Assembly (NCBI RefSeq): GCF_000455605.1 | Contig: NC_017025.1 | Coordinates: 2,852,001 to 2,916,000, forward strand | Source of the DNA: Flavobacterium indicum GPTSA100-9 = DSM 17447 | Lineage (GTDB): Bacteria > Bacteroidota > Bacteroidia > Flavobacteriales > Flavobacteriaceae | Length of the DNA stretch: 64,000 nt | Direction of reading: 5' to 3' | Shown: positions 16,822-26,408 of the stretch, one piece after another | Position numbering within the stretch: position 1 is the stretch's first letter | Layout: each line of letters opens with the position of its first letter | Position numbers and translations under genes: made by a program | The notes under the pieces: model-generated | The model's input: the letters and a program-made list of their open reading frames with translations, nothing else | Databases searched by the model: none | Told to the model about the DNA's origin: nothing

Positions 16822-19614
16822 TTAATTTATTTTCTCTTTAAAAGACATTTGCGGATTCAAAATTTCAGCAATTAACACCACTAATTCTTCTGTAAAATGC
16901 TCTAACATTTTATTTGATATTAGTGTTTCTGGAACAACTCCTCTTCCTTTACCGAAGCCAAAAGGCATAAATCCGGCTTTCATGTTTTTAAAAGAGATAA
17001 TTCCTACCTCTACTGGGTAATTATGAAGAATGGGCTTGTTTTGATACATTAATGCATAGCACAATAACTGAATAATTTTGTCGTTTTTCAAATCAAGCGT
17101 TAAGCCCTCAAACGTATTTATTTTTAAATTGTTTGCCAATACTTTACCTGTTTTATAATCAATAATTCGAACTACATTATTTCTTAGTTCAATGCGATCT
17201 ACTTTACCGGCAACTTTAACAGGATAAGGTAAACTTTGTTGTGTTATAAGCGTATCATGGCTTTGCTCTAAAGACAAAATATACAGCTCGTCACCTTTTT
17301 CAAGGTTGTCTTTTTCTTGATTTAAAAAATTTTGAATATTACGTTTGGCAACTTCAAATGCAATTAAATTTTTACCTTTTGTTATTTCTCCTTCTTTGTA
17401 AACTTCTTTAAATTTTTCAATTGTATAGGTCTCTACATAGCGCATCATTTGTTCAACATCTTGAACCGTAACTTGCTTTTTTGATTCTACAAAAGGAGTA
17501 AACATTTTTTCTAACACTTCATGAATAATTGTTCCTAATGTATTAACTGCAATATTTTCTTCAACTTCTTCATTTTCACTAACTCCTAAAATACGTTGGT
17601 AATAAAACTGAATTGGATTACGCAAATAATTAGTTAACGACGAAGGCGAAAACCCTTTATCAGTGGCAATTTCATGTAGTCGAGCTAAAATTTTATCTGT
17701 CTTAACAATTTCAATTGGTTGGTAAGCTTTATCAGGTAAAAAGGCATTATATGTTGTTTTTTTATACTGATGATTTGGTAAACGTTCAACATCTAATTGC
17801 GTTAAAAACCTACTTTTTTCTCCAGCATCTAACCCTTCAGAATAATTATTATAAAGTAAGTAAATATTTTTTGCACGTTGTAATAATCGATAAAAATGAT
17901 AGGTAAAAATCGCATCACGTTCCTTATAGGTAGGTAATCCTTTTTCAATTTTTACATCATAAGGAATAAATGAATTGGCAGATTTACCTGCGGGTAATTT
18001 TCCTTCGTTTAAAGAAGTGATGATAACATTATCGAAATCTAAAACACGACTTTCTAAAATTCCCATAATTTGTAAACCAATTAAAGGTTCTCCTTCAAAA
18101 GAAACCTCTGCTTGATCAATAACTTGTTTATAAATAGTAAACAACCCTTCTAATGATTCAATTCTATGATACTTTTCATAATAATTTGTTATTTGAAGGA
18201 TTACTTTGTAAACTGAATAGACAAAAGCTTTGGTAACTTTATTTTGTTCGTTATCGTTCGATAAACTCTCTTTTAAACAAAGAAGTACCTCCTGGATTTT
18301 AACAAGAATAGCTGCTATAGGAGCATCCCAATTTGTAAATAATAAGTGAAATATAGCTGCAGAACCATCTTTATTTAATTGTTGAAACAAATCGTTCAAT
18401 CGACTTGCCGTAATAAATGTAAGATTAGATTTTTTAATAGTTTGAACAATTTCAAATCCTTGTATTATGGGTTCTATTAAAGGATTATTAATAATTTCTA
18501 ATACTTCTTTATAATAGTAAACACTTTGCTTTGCGTTTCTTTTTTGCGCATTGACATGCAACTTGAAAAGTTTATGAATTAATATTTGAGCTGGATTATT
18601 GATGCTTGAATAACCCATGGTAATATTCAAATTTTGGACTTCACTTGGTAACGCATTTAAAACAGGAATAAGTAATTTCTCTTCACTTAATACGATTGCT
18701 GTTTTTTCTAAATTAGCAGTTGTTTGAGAAATTGATTCAATGATTTTTCCAGCAATTTTTGCTTGCCCAATAGATTTTGGTGTACCGATGACTTCAATAT
18801 TTTTATCTTTTGAAAATTCATCAAAAACCCAATTAAAGGGATGTTGTTGAAAATAGTTCCATGATTTTTTTATTCTTCTTAAGAAATAGCCCGCATCATG
18901 AAATTCATCTTTTAGAAAAACAGTATCTATATCCCAAAATATTTCAGCTTTATTAGCTTCTAAGAGGTGTTGAATAATTATTTCTTCCGCTTGATTTAAA
19001 GCATTAAAACCTGCAAAAATAAAATGTTCGCTTTCTAAATTTAAAACAAATGCCTCTTTATTTTGTACTGCCTGTTTATAAATTAATCCTGAATAACCAA
19101 TTTTTCTCTCTATTAAATGTTTTGAAAAGGCTTCATAATAACTTGGCAATTGTCTCCAAAACTCTAATTGATTTTCGATTAATTGTGTTTGTTGTTCTTT
19201 ATTGGGAGTCCAATGTTTAATTCGTTCAATTTCTAAAAGATAGGAGAATATTTCGTTGGGATTGATAAGGTAACGATCAATTTCATTAAAATCTTGAATT
19301 AGCGTTTTTGCCCAATTAGAAAATCTCTCGAAATCATGTGCTACCTCAACTGGAGTAATTTCCAGATAAACAGTATAAAATTCGAAAAGTAATTCAATTG
19401 CATCTAAACTTCTAAGTTGAGAAATCGATTCAATTAGCGATTCAATACTAATGATTTGAGGAGCAAAAAATGTTAAGGTAGATTTTTTTTTAAGTTCTTC
19501 TAAAAGAAAAAGTTTTGCTCTTTTATTTGGTAAAACAACAATGGTATTGGTTAAGTCCGAAATAGACTTTAATAATAACTGATCTGCTATATTTCCTAGA
19601 AATGTCTCCTTCAT
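16822..19614 (-). CDS. AddB-like PD-(D/E)XK nuclease/inactivated helicase
   Basis: 930 residues, the expected size and architecture of the AddB half of an AddAB recombinational-repair complex. It starts with a degenerate helicase-like region (TIVVLPNKRAKLFLLEELKK). It ends with a RecB-type nuclease domain whose core is GKVDRIELRNNVVRIIDYKTGK. The nearby PSSLTNYLRNPIQFYYQRIL is where AddB proteins usually carry iron-sulfur cysteines. Here the 'C-P-x-x-F' position is asparagine (RNPIQF), so the iron-sulfur staple appears to be absent. The AddA partner is at 22431-25583 on the same strand, separated by ompA and kbl. Confidence 0.85.
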   Translation of the reverse strand: MKETFLGNIADQLLLKSISDLTNTIVVLPNKRAKLFLLEELKKKSTLTFFAPQIISIESLIESISQLRSLDAIELLFEFYTVYLEITPVEVAHDFERFSNWAKTLIQDFNEIDRYLINPNEIFSYLLEIERIKHWTPNKEQQTQLIENQLEFWRQLPSYYEAFSKHLIERKIGYSGLIYKQAVQNKEAFVLNLESEHFIFAGFNALNQAEEIIIQHLLEANKAEIFWDIDTVFLKDEFHDAGYFLRRIKKSWNYFQQHPFNWVFDEFSKDKNIEVIGTPKSIGQAKIAGKIIESISQTTANLEKTAIVLSEEKLLIPVLNALPSEVQNLNITMGYSSINNPAQILIHKLFKLHVNAQKRNAKQSVYYYKEVLEIINNPLIEPIIQGFEIVQTIKKSNLTFITASRLNDLFQQLNKDGSAAIFHLLFTNWDAPIAAILVKIQEVLLCLKESLSNDNEQNKVTKAFVYSVYKVILQITNYYEKYHRIESLEGLFTIYKQVIDQAEVSFEGEPLIGLQIMGILESRVLDFDNVIITSLNEGKLPAGKSANSFIPYDVKIEKGLPTYKERDAIFTYHFYRLLQRAKNIYLLYNNYSEGLDAGEKSRFLTQLDVERLPNHQYKKTTYNAFLPDKAYQPIEIVKTDKILARLHEIATDKGFSPSSLTNYLRNPIQFYYQRILGVSENEEVEENIAVNTLGTIIHEVLEKMFTPFVESKKQVTVQDVEQMMRYVETYTIEKFKEVYKEGEITKGKNLIAFEVAKRNIQNFLNQEKDNLEKGDELYILSLEQSHDTLITQQSLPYPVKVAGKVDRIELRNNVVRIIDYKTGKVLANNLKINTFEGLTLDLKNDKIIQLLCYALMYQNKPILHNYPVEVGIISFKNMKAGFMPFGFGKGRGVVPETLISNKMLEHFTEELVVLIAEILNPQMSFKEKIN

Positions 19615-19625
19615 GGTATAAATAT

Positions 19626-19656
19626 AAAAAAAACGTCCCGAAAATTCGGGACGTTT
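19626..19656 (-). terminator. Intrinsic terminator after the OmpA-family gene
   Basis: A 12-bp stem (AAACGTCCCGAA / TTCGGGACGTTT) with a two-base loop or, more realistically, a four- to six-base loop. On the minus strand it is followed by a T run. It lies between the OmpA stop and the addB-like start. Confidence 0.92.
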
Positions 19657-19678
19657 TAGAATATTATTTAAGTTAAAA

Positions 19679-21082
19679 TTATTTTACTAATTTAACTTCA
19701 ACTCTTCTGTTTTGTGCTTTTCCAGCTTTAGTTTTGTTAGAAGCAACTGGTTTAGTTTCTCCGTAACCTTCTGAAGTTAATCTGTCAGCAGCAATACCTT
19801 TTTCTACTAAGAAGTTTTTAACAGCAGCAGCTCTATCTTTAGATAACTGTAAGTTGAAAGAATCTTTACCATCAGAATCAGTGTGTCCTTCTAAATGGAA
19901 TTTAGCTGTAGGATACTCTTTTAAGATAGCAGTCATAGCTTCTAATACTGGTAAAGTTTGTTTTTGGAACGATGCTTTTCCTGTATCAAATAAGATTGTT
20001 TTAGCATAGTCATTTAATTTTTTCATTGTATCTTCAGATACTTCAGGACATCCGTTGTTAGCAACTGTACCAGCTACTGTAGGACATTTGTCATCTTTAT
20101 CTAAAACTTTGTCTCCGTCTGTATCAGGCCAAGGACAACCAGCATTTGCTTTTTCTCCTTTTACTGTAGGACATTTGTCATCTTTATCAGCAACACCGTC
20201 ACCGTCAGCATCAGGACATCCGTTTAATACTTTTAAACCAGCGTCATCTGGACAAGCATCTTCTCCGTCAGCAACACCGTCTCCATCTCTATCAGGACAA
20301 CCGTTTAATTCTGGTAAACCAGCTTCAGTTGGACAAGCGTCAGCTGAATCTTGGATTCCGTCTAAATCTGAATCAGGACATCCGTTGAATTGTGCTAAAC
20401 CAGCAACTTCTGGACAAGCATCTTCTTTGTCAATGATTCCATCGTTGTCAGTATCTTTAGCTCCAAATTTGAACTTAAGACCAACTTGGTGGAACATATG
20501 TGTAGGAACATCTACATTAGCAACTCTTGTATCGTCGAAAGAGTGTTTGTAAGTAGAAGCAAAAGATAAACCTACATTTTTAGCAAACCAAAAAGTTAAA
20601 CCTAAACCTCCATTAACAGTACCTGCAGAAGCATCACCGAAGAAAGTATAACCTCCACCAACATGAGCAGATGGGTCTAACCATTTAGATTTTAATAAAT
20701 CCATGAAGCTATAAGAGATAACCCCATCAATTCCGTAATAATTTAAATCTCCAGGATTAACAACATCATAAGTGTTAATAGTTCCAGGAACTTTTTCTAC
20801 CCATCTAGAGATTTTGTTGAAAGATCCTGTTACACCGAAGTTGAAACCACTTCCTACATTTCTAGATACATTAACGTAAGATACTGAAGGAACAATATTC
20901 CAATGATCTTGAACATTAAAAAATTCCGAGAATTGTTGTTTAACTGGGTCTGAAGCGCTGATTTTAGTGTCAACAGCATTAACACCAAATGATACCGCCC
21001 ATGGGTTTGTGCTGTCTTGAGCATTAGCAGCAAATCCTGCTAACAATAACGCTCCAGCAAATAGTTTGTTAAGATGTTTCAT
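19679..21082 (-). CDS. OmpA-family outer membrane protein with TSP3 repeats
   Basis: 467 residues with signal peptide ([22 protein letters not shown]). About residues 25-210 form a predicted beta-barrel. Then come five to six thrombospondin type 3-like calcium-binding repeats ([45 protein letters not shown] and so on, about 212-340), ending in a peptidoglycan-binding OmpA domain ([32 protein letters not shown]). It anchors the outer membrane to the cell wall and is among the abundant surface proteins of this group. A strong promoter lies upstream and a terminator downstream, so it is monocistronic. Confidence 0.95.
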   Translation of the reverse strand: MKHLNKLFAGALLLAGFAANAQDSTNPWAVSFGVNAVDTKISASDPVKQQFSEFFNVQDHWNIVPSVSYVNVSRNVGSGFNFGVTGSFNKISRWVEKVPGTINTYDVVNPGDLNYYGIDGVISYSFMDLLKSKWLDPSAHVGGGYTFFGDASAGTVNGGLGLTFWFAKNVGLSFASTYKHSFDDTRVANVDVPTHMFHQVGLKFKFGAKDTDNDGIIDKEDACPEVAGLAQFNGCPDSDLDGIQDSADACPTEAGLPELNGCPDRDGDGVADGEDACPDDAGLKVLNGCPDADGDGVADKDDKCPTVKGEKANAGCPWPDTDGDKVLDKDDKCPTVAGTVANNGCPEVSEDTMKKLNDYAKTILFDTGKASFQKQTLPVLEAMTAILKEYPTAKFHLEGHTDSDGKDSFNLQLSKDRAAAVKNFLVEKGIAADRLTSEGYGETKPVASNKTKAGKAQNRRVEVKLVK

Positions 21083-21120
21083 ACTTTTTATAATTTAATT
21101 ACAATGCGTTATATTAGAAC

Positions 21121-21150
21121 AAAAGTAATATGTTTTTTGTAATTCGCAAA
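21121..21150 (-). promoter_or_regulatory. Promoter of the OmpA-family gene
   Basis: On the minus strand: TTG (21148-21150), 19-base spacer, TACTTTTG (21121-21128). A second TAnnTTTG match (TACATTTG) lies at 21153-21160. This is a near-ideal Bacteroidota promoter, in keeping with high expression. Confidence 0.78.
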
Positions 21151-21194
21151 ACAAATGTACATTTTTTCCTTATTAACAATAGATTAAGTGATTT

Positions 21195-22388
21195 TTATTT
21201 AATTATGTCTAGTTTTTTTCCTACTTTAGTGAAGGCCTGAATCGCTTTGTCTAAGTGCTCTTTCGTATGAGCAGCAGACAATTGCACTCTAATTCTTGCT
21301 TTATCTTTTGGAACCACTGGATAAAAGAATCCAATAACATAAATTCCTTCTTTTAAAAGTTCATCAGCCATAATTTGCGATAATTTTGCATCATATAGCA
21401 TTACCGGAACAATAGCAGAATCTCCATCAATAATATCAAAACCTGCTTTTTTCATTCCTTCTTTGAAATAATTTGTGTTCCATTCTAATTGATCTCTTAA
21501 TGAATTATCTTTTTTCAATAATTCAAAAACTTTCAAAGATGCCCCTACAATTGCAGGTGATAGTGAATTAGAGAACAAATAAGGTCTTGAACGTTGACGT
21601 AAAATTTCAATTACTTCTTTTTTAGCTGTAGTATATCCACCCATTGCACCCCCTAAAGCTTTTCCTAATGTTCCTGTAATAATATCTACGCGACCCATTA
21701 CGCCTTTTGCTTCAAGCGTTCCTTTTCCAGTTTTTCCAATAAATCCGGCTGCATGGCATTCGTCTACCATTACTAATGCATCGTATTTATCTGCCAAATC
21801 ACATATTTTATCTAATGGTGCTACTAAACCATCCATTGAGAAAACTCCATCAGTAACAATTAATTTAAAACGATGCCCTGCCTCTGTTGCTTTAATCAAT
21901 TGTGCTTCTAAATCGTCCATATTGTTGTTTTCATAACGATAGCGCGCTGCTTTACACAATCTAACTCCGTCAATTATTGACGCGTGATTTAAACTATCCG
22001 AAATAATACAGTCTTCTTCTCCTAACAATGGTTCAAAGACCCCACCATTAGCATCAAATGCGGCTGCATATAAAATAGTATCTTCAGTACCATAAAATTC
22101 TGCAATTTCTTTTTCTAATTGTTTATGGATATCTTGTGTACCGCAAATAAAACGCACCGACGACATTCCAAATCCATGAGAATCTAAAGCGTCTTTTGCT
22201 GCTTGAATTACTTCTGGATGCGACGATAAACCTAAATAATTATTGGCACAAAAATTTAATACCGTTTCTCCATTAACTGTAATTTCTGCACCTTGAGGCG
22301 AAGTAATAATGCGTTCTTTTTTAAATAACCCATTGGTTTCAATGGCATTCAATTCGTTTTGTAAGTGTTGTTTAATCTTTCCGTACAT
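21195..22388 (-). CDS. kbl: Glycine C-acetyltransferase (2-amino-3-ketobutyrate CoA ligase)
   Basis: Cleaves 2-amino-3-ketobutyrate with CoA to glycine and acetyl-CoA, the second step of threonine breakdown. The 397-residue PLP enzyme of the alpha-oxoamine synthase family begins [20 protein letters not shown]. It has [19 protein letters not shown] and the PLP-lysine motif [13 protein letters not shown]. The length and N-terminal sequence match Kbl rather than BioF or serine palmitoyltransferase. Threonine dehydrogenase is not in this window. It lies 42 bases downstream of the addA-like gene; a TACATTTG element at 22434-22441 may give it its own promoter. Confidence 0.93.
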   Translation of the reverse strand: MYGKIKQHLQNELNAIETNGLFKKERIITSPQGAEITVNGETVLNFCANNYLGLSSHPEVIQAAKDALDSHGFGMSSVRFICGTQDIHKQLEKEIAEFYGTEDTILYAAAFDANGGVFEPLLGEEDCIISDSLNHASIIDGVRLCKAARYRYENNNMDDLEAQLIKATEAGHRFKLIVTDGVFSMDGLVAPLDKICDLADKYDALVMVDECHAAGFIGKTGKGTLEAKGVMGRVDIITGTLGKALGGAMGGYTTAKKEVIEILRQRSRPYLFSNSLSPAIVGASLKVFELLKKDNSLRDQLEWNTNYFKEGMKKAGFDIIDGDSAIVPVMLYDAKLSQIMADELLKEGIYVIGFFYPVVPKDKARIRVQLSAAHTKEHLDKAIQAFTKVGKKLDIIK

Positions 22389-22430
22389 GGTTGGTTTATT
22401 AATTTGTTAGTTTGTACTTCTTAATTTGTG

Positions 22431-25400
22431 CTACAAATGTATAAGTTTTATATCATCTCCTATATATAGTAGAATTTTTTTAACCACTTTTACCTCCATT
22501 TTTTCAATAACTCGTGTATAAGTTTCCAACTGTTTTTCATATTTAGATTGATGTTCACCTGTTTTGTAATCCAACAAATAGGCTTCATTATTCAGCAACA
22601 CCACACGGTCTGGCTTAAGATTTGTTTCATTAGGAGAAACAATGTTATTTTCATTGAAAACTATTGCTTTATCATTGAAAAACACTTCTAATTCTGGATG
22701 AAAAACTATTTTATATAAAATGGAATGGAAAATTTCTTTCTGAGAATATAAAAAAAGTCCGCTTTCTAATCCTTTTATAATTGCCCGATCAACATCTGTT
22801 TTATATTTTACAAAAGACAGCAATTCATGGACTATATTACCAAATTCAATAGCATTTTCTTGTGTTGTTCCCCACATCAATGCTTCTCTTTTTGCTATTT
22901 TGATAGAAGAAAAATTTAAATGCTTTTGTACATTTTTAATTGTTTCTTGTTGTTTTACAATAGTTTTAGGCGATGAAACACGTTGAGAGGAGCCAAAATT
23001 ATATGTCTTTTGATTGATAGTAAACAAGCCTTTTTCTTGAAGGTAATTGGTAAAATATGTCCCCACTGTTTGTTTTGTACTCAACACTCCTTTTGAAGTA
23101 ACCCCAAAACTCGATATAATATACAATTGCTCTTCTGCTCTTGTCAATGCAACATATATTACATTAATCATATCTAAAATTTCCTCTTGTGTTTTTGTTT
23201 CAAAAACAGTTTTCGTTTCATCATTAATTGTTTCTAATTTTTTAGTTTTTTTAACCAAAGCTTGTTTCATATCAATTCCTTCCTCTTCAATTGGAATCCA
23301 AACTTTTGGGTCTATTGGTTTGGTGCTGTCGTCTGCAAATGGATAAATAACAACGGGAAACTCTAATCCTTTTGATTTATGGATTGTAATAATTCTGACA
23401 GCTTGTTCACCTTCTGGAGACGGAATGCTTTGTTTGAATCCCACTCGTTCCCAATATTCTAAAAAATCTGAGGTACTGGACTGGTATTTCATGTCTCTTT
23501 CTAAAACCAAATCTAGAAAATACTGCACGTAAGAAATAGTTGTTTTTTCAGGTAAAAAAGTAGCTATAATTTTTTCTACTGCTTCGTACAAAGATTTTTT
23601 TCTTGAATCTGAAAAAGAAATAGTATAGTTATATCTTGCTAAAAATTGTTCTAAATCTTTTTCGTTTAAATCTTTTGCTTCAAAAATAAAGTCGTGAATT
23701 TCTGTAGGTTGTACAGTCTGATTTGCTACATAATACAACCAATTAATTTTTGATTCTTGATTAAAATGACTGTCTAAATATTCTAAAAAATGAATAATGA
23801 ATTTTACTTCTGATGCGTTTTGTATTAACAACGTATCTGATGATAATATGGGTATATTTTTCTCCGTTAAATAATTAGCTAACAGTACTCCTTGCTTCGT
23901 TTTTCGAGTTAACAATACAATATCATTATAATCAAAACCTTGATTTTTAACTTGTTCTATAATTTCCAAGGTTTTAACTAAATGCTTTTTATCTTTTTCT
24001 GAAATTTCATCATCGTCATTAAATTCTTCTTCAATTAAGTTGTCATTATCTTCTAAAAACTGTATGGATACAAATCCTCCTTTTTTTGAATTGGTTTTTT
24101 GCGAAGCCGTTTCTTTATATAAATTTAAATAATCTTCATTAGTAAATTCATGAGCGATATGCTGAAAAAAATCGTTATTAAATGCAATGATTTGCGAATA
24201 ACTTCTGTAGTTTGTGTCTAGATTTTTTACTTCTTTATTATCGTTTGAAAAGGGATTCTCAGTTCCACTTAAACGAATAAATTGTTCTGCTTTACCACCG
24301 CGCCATCTGTAAATTGATTGTTTTGGGTCGCCTACAATCATTAAAGAACCTCTTGTTCCGTCCATATCTTCACTTGCCAAAGCATTATCGATTAAAGGAA
24401 CAAAATTTTGCCATTGCATTTCTGAAGTATCTTGAAATTCATCAATAAAATAATGCCGGTATCGGTCGCCCAATCGCTCATAAATGAAGGGTGCGGGTTG
24501 GTCCTTAATTTCTCTATTAATTATTGTATTGAAATCTGAAATTGATAGTACATTTTGATCTTCTTGAAGTTGCTTGTACTCCTTATATACCGTATGAATT
24601 AAAGACAAAGGAACCATATTACTCAATACTAATTCAAACAAGTTATTCTCCTTGTTTAATTGGTATATTTGAGCTAATAACTCTTTCCATTTTTCCTTTA
24701 AATTTTCAACGATGTCTTTATTTTTTGATTTGGCAGGACTATCAATTTCTTTTAAACTTACAAAATCATATTCGTAAGCTTTTGGATTCAATTCAAAAAT
24801 ATTTTGAATATGCCTAAAAAAAGTTCCTCTCGAAAAATCTGCTTCTGAAATTGCATTGATTTCAAAATCTTTCAATATTAACCCTGAAATTTCTTTTATT
24901 TTAGAAGAATTCGTTTCAAATTTCGATTTAATATTAGTCGCAATTTTAGTAAAGTCTTCTATACTTTTATCTTGAAATTGATTGAAATTAAAAAAATGTT
25001 CTTCGTTTAAAATTAATTGGCACACATCATACAAATCATTTGTAACATCCCAGTTTTTATCATCATCAATTTTAGATTTAGCAAAATTTATCAAAACCTG
25101 AGTTAATTCTTCATCTTCTCCTGCTTTTGCAATAACGGTATCAATAGCATTTCTTAATAAATTTTCTGTTTCTAAAGTAACATCAAAATTGGTAGGTAAA
25201 TTTAAATCGTTCGCAAATGTTCTAATGACCCGATGTGTAAATTTATCAATGGTAGAAATATCAAAAGCAGCATAATTATGAATAATTGTTTTAACTATTT
25301 TCTTTGATTTTTCTTTTAAAGTTGCAACATCACTGCCAATTTCAGCAGCTATTTCTTTCATAAAAGCATCGGTTTTTTCAGAAACTTCATCCTGAGAGAA

Positions 25401-25583
25401 AGCAATTAAATTGTCTACAATTCTTGACTTCATTTCTTCTACAGCTTTATTCGTAAAAGTAATGGCTAAAATTCTACGGTATTTATCAAAAGAATGCGCC
25501 TGAAATAAAATTTTCAAGTATTCTTTTGTTAATGTATACGTTTTGCCAGAACCTGCTGAAGCATTATAAACCTTAAAACTCAT
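22431..25583 (-). CDS. AddA-like UvrD-family helicase/nuclease
   Basis: 1050 residues from the ATG at 25583. The upstream in-frame ATG at 25637 lies in the promoter and is rejected. Superfamily 1A helicase motifs are present: Walker A ASAGSGKTYTLT, motif Ia AITFTNKAVEEMKSRI, Walker B HYFIDEFQDTSEMQ, motif III VGDPKQSIYRWRGG and motif V ITIHKSKGLEFPVVI. The C-terminus holds a RecB-type nuclease core, PDRVVLLNNEAYLLDYKTG. Together with the AddB-like protein it should resect double-strand DNA ends for RecA loading. It is divergent from superoxide dismutase. Confidence 0.9.
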   Translation of the reverse strand: MSFKVYNASAGSGKTYTLTKEYLKILFQAHSFDKYRRILAITFTNKAVEEMKSRIVDNLIAFSQDEVSEKTDAFMKEIAAEIGSDVATLKEKSKKIVKTIIHNYAAFDISTIDKFTHRVIRTFANDLNLPTNFDVTLETENLLRNAIDTVIAKAGEDEELTQVLINFAKSKIDDDKNWDVTNDLYDVCQLILNEEHFFNFNQFQDKSIEDFTKIATNIKSKFETNSSKIKEISGLILKDFEINAISEADFSRGTFFRHIQNIFELNPKAYEYDFVSLKEIDSPAKSKNKDIVENLKEKWKELLAQIYQLNKENNLFELVLSNMVPLSLIHTVYKEYKQLQEDQNVLSISDFNTIINREIKDQPAPFIYERLGDRYRHYFIDEFQDTSEMQWQNFVPLIDNALASEDMDGTRGSLMIVGDPKQSIYRWRGGKAEQFIRLSGTENPFSNDNKEVKNLDTNYRSYSQIIAFNNDFFQHIAHEFTNEDYLNLYKETASQKTNSKKGGFVSIQFLEDNDNLIEEEFNDDDEISEKDKKHLVKTLEIIEQVKNQGFDYNDIVLLTRKTKQGVLLANYLTEKNIPILSSDTLLIQNASEVKFIIHFLEYLDSHFNQESKINWLYYVANQTVQPTEIHDFIFEAKDLNEKDLEQFLARYNYTISFSDSRKKSLYEAVEKIIATFLPEKTTISYVQYFLDLVLERDMKYQSSTSDFLEYWERVGFKQSIPSPEGEQAVRIITIHKSKGLEFPVVIYPFADDSTKPIDPKVWIPIEEEGIDMKQALVKKTKKLETINDETKTVFETKTQEEILDMINVIYVALTRAEEQLYIISSFGVTSKGVLSTKQTVGTYFTNYLQEKGLFTINQKTYNFGSSQRVSSPKTIVKQQETIKNVQKHLNFSSIKIAKREALMWGTTQENAIEFGNIVHELLSFVKYKTDVDRAIIKGLESGLFLYSQKEIFHSILYKIVFHPELEVFFNDKAIVFNENNIVSPNETNLKPDRVVLLNNEAYLLDYKTGEHQSKYEKQLETYTRVIEKMEVKVVKKILLYIGDDIKLIHL

Positions 25584-25634
25584 GAAAGAATATTTTTTAA
25601 TAATGAAACTATAAGAAGTTTCTATTTTTATTTC

Positions 25635-25656
25635 CAAAGTTAAATTTATAAATTTG
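25635..25656. promoter_or_regulatory. Divergent -7 elements for addA-like and superoxide dismutase genes
   Basis: Minus strand: TAACTTTG (25635-25642), about 52 bases before the addA-like start. Plus strand: TAAATTTG (25649-25656), 35 bases before the sod start. Both match TAnnTTTG; neither has a good TTG at the -33 distance. The two promoters lie nearly back to back. Confidence 0.5.
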
Positions 25657-25691
25657 AAAAAAATAATTAATCAATTTAAAAATAAAATATC

Positions 25692-26300
25692 ATGGCTTTT
25701 GAATTACCAAAATTACCGTACGCGTATGATGCATTAGAACCAAATGTGGACGCAAGAACAATGGAAATTCACCACACAAAACACCATAATGCTTATACTA
25801 CAAATTTAAATGCTGCAATACAAGGAACAGATTTAGATGGAAAAACTATTGAAAATATCTTAATCAATTTAGATATGAACAATATGGCGGTAAGAAATAA
25901 TGGTGGTGGATTTTACAATCATAACTTATTCTGGACAATTATGTCGCCAAATGGTGGTGGACAGCCAACAGGAGAATTAGCAAATGCCATTGAAAGAGAC
26001 TTTGGTTCTTTTGAAGCATTTAAAGCTGAATTTTCTAAGGCTGCTGCAACAAGATTTGGGTCTGGATGGGCTTGGTTATGTGTACACAAAGGTGGAAAAC
26101 TTGAAGTTTGTAGTACTGCAAATCAAGATTGTCCATTAATGCCTGGAATTGCATGTGAGGGAACTCCAATTTTAGGATTAGATGTTTGGGAACATGCTTA
26201 CTATTTAAATTATCAAAACAGACGCCCTGATTATATTGAAGCTTTTTTCAATGTAATTAATTGGACTGAAGTTGCTAGAAGATACGCAACTGAAAAATAA
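25692..26300 (+). CDS. Superoxide dismutase (Mn/Fe family)
   Basis: Disproportionates superoxide in the cytoplasm. The 202-residue protein has the four metal ligands: His27 ([12 protein letters not shown]), His77 (FYNHNLFW), Asp164 and His168 ([14 protein letters not shown]). The outer-sphere glutamine is in the NQD motif (Gln145), typical of the Mn type, and Gly-Gly-Gly precedes FYNH. However, Bacteroidota enzymes of this family can be cambialistic (Fe or Mn), so I leave the metal open. An extra cysteine-containing stretch, [18 protein letters not shown], is slightly longer than in the E. coli enzymes. A terminator follows directly. Confidence 0.95.
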   Translation: MAFELPKLPYAYDALEPNVDARTMEIHHTKHHNAYTTNLNAAIQGTDLDGKTIENILINLDMNNMAVRNNGGGFYNHNLFWTIMSPNGGGQPTGELANAIERDFGSFEAFKAEFSKAAATRFGSGWAWLCVHKGGKLEVCSTANQDCPLMPGIACEGTPILGLDVWEHAYYLNYQNRRPDYIEAFFNVINWTEVARRYATEK

Positions 26301-26328
26301 TTAATTTTAATTATTGTTTTACAATAGG

Positions 26329-26357
26329 AGTCGCTCTTCAATGGAGCGACTTTTTTT
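26329..26357 (+). terminator. Intrinsic terminator after superoxide dismutase
   Basis: Stem AGTCGCTC / GAGCGACT (8 bp), seven-base loop, then TTTTTTT. Confidence 0.92.
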
Positions 26358-26379
26358 ATCTACTTTAAATTTGAAAACG

Positions 26380-26387
26380 TATCTTTG
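26380..26387 (+). promoter_or_regulatory. Candidate -7 promoter element of the DUF5686-like gene
   Basis: TATCTTTG matches TAnnTTTG. It overlaps the first in-frame ATG (26385), which argues for the internal start at 26409. Confidence 0.5.
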
Positions 26388-26408
26388 TTTTTTATTTGCT
26401 ATTTAAAA

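Noticed and set aside
20055..20552. 165-codon open frame opposite the OmpA-family gene
   Set aside because: It lies antisense to the TSP3 repeats, which are low-complexity and repetitive. Its translation is serine/proline-rich repeat sequence mirroring the DxDxDG codons, so it is a shadow of the real gene.
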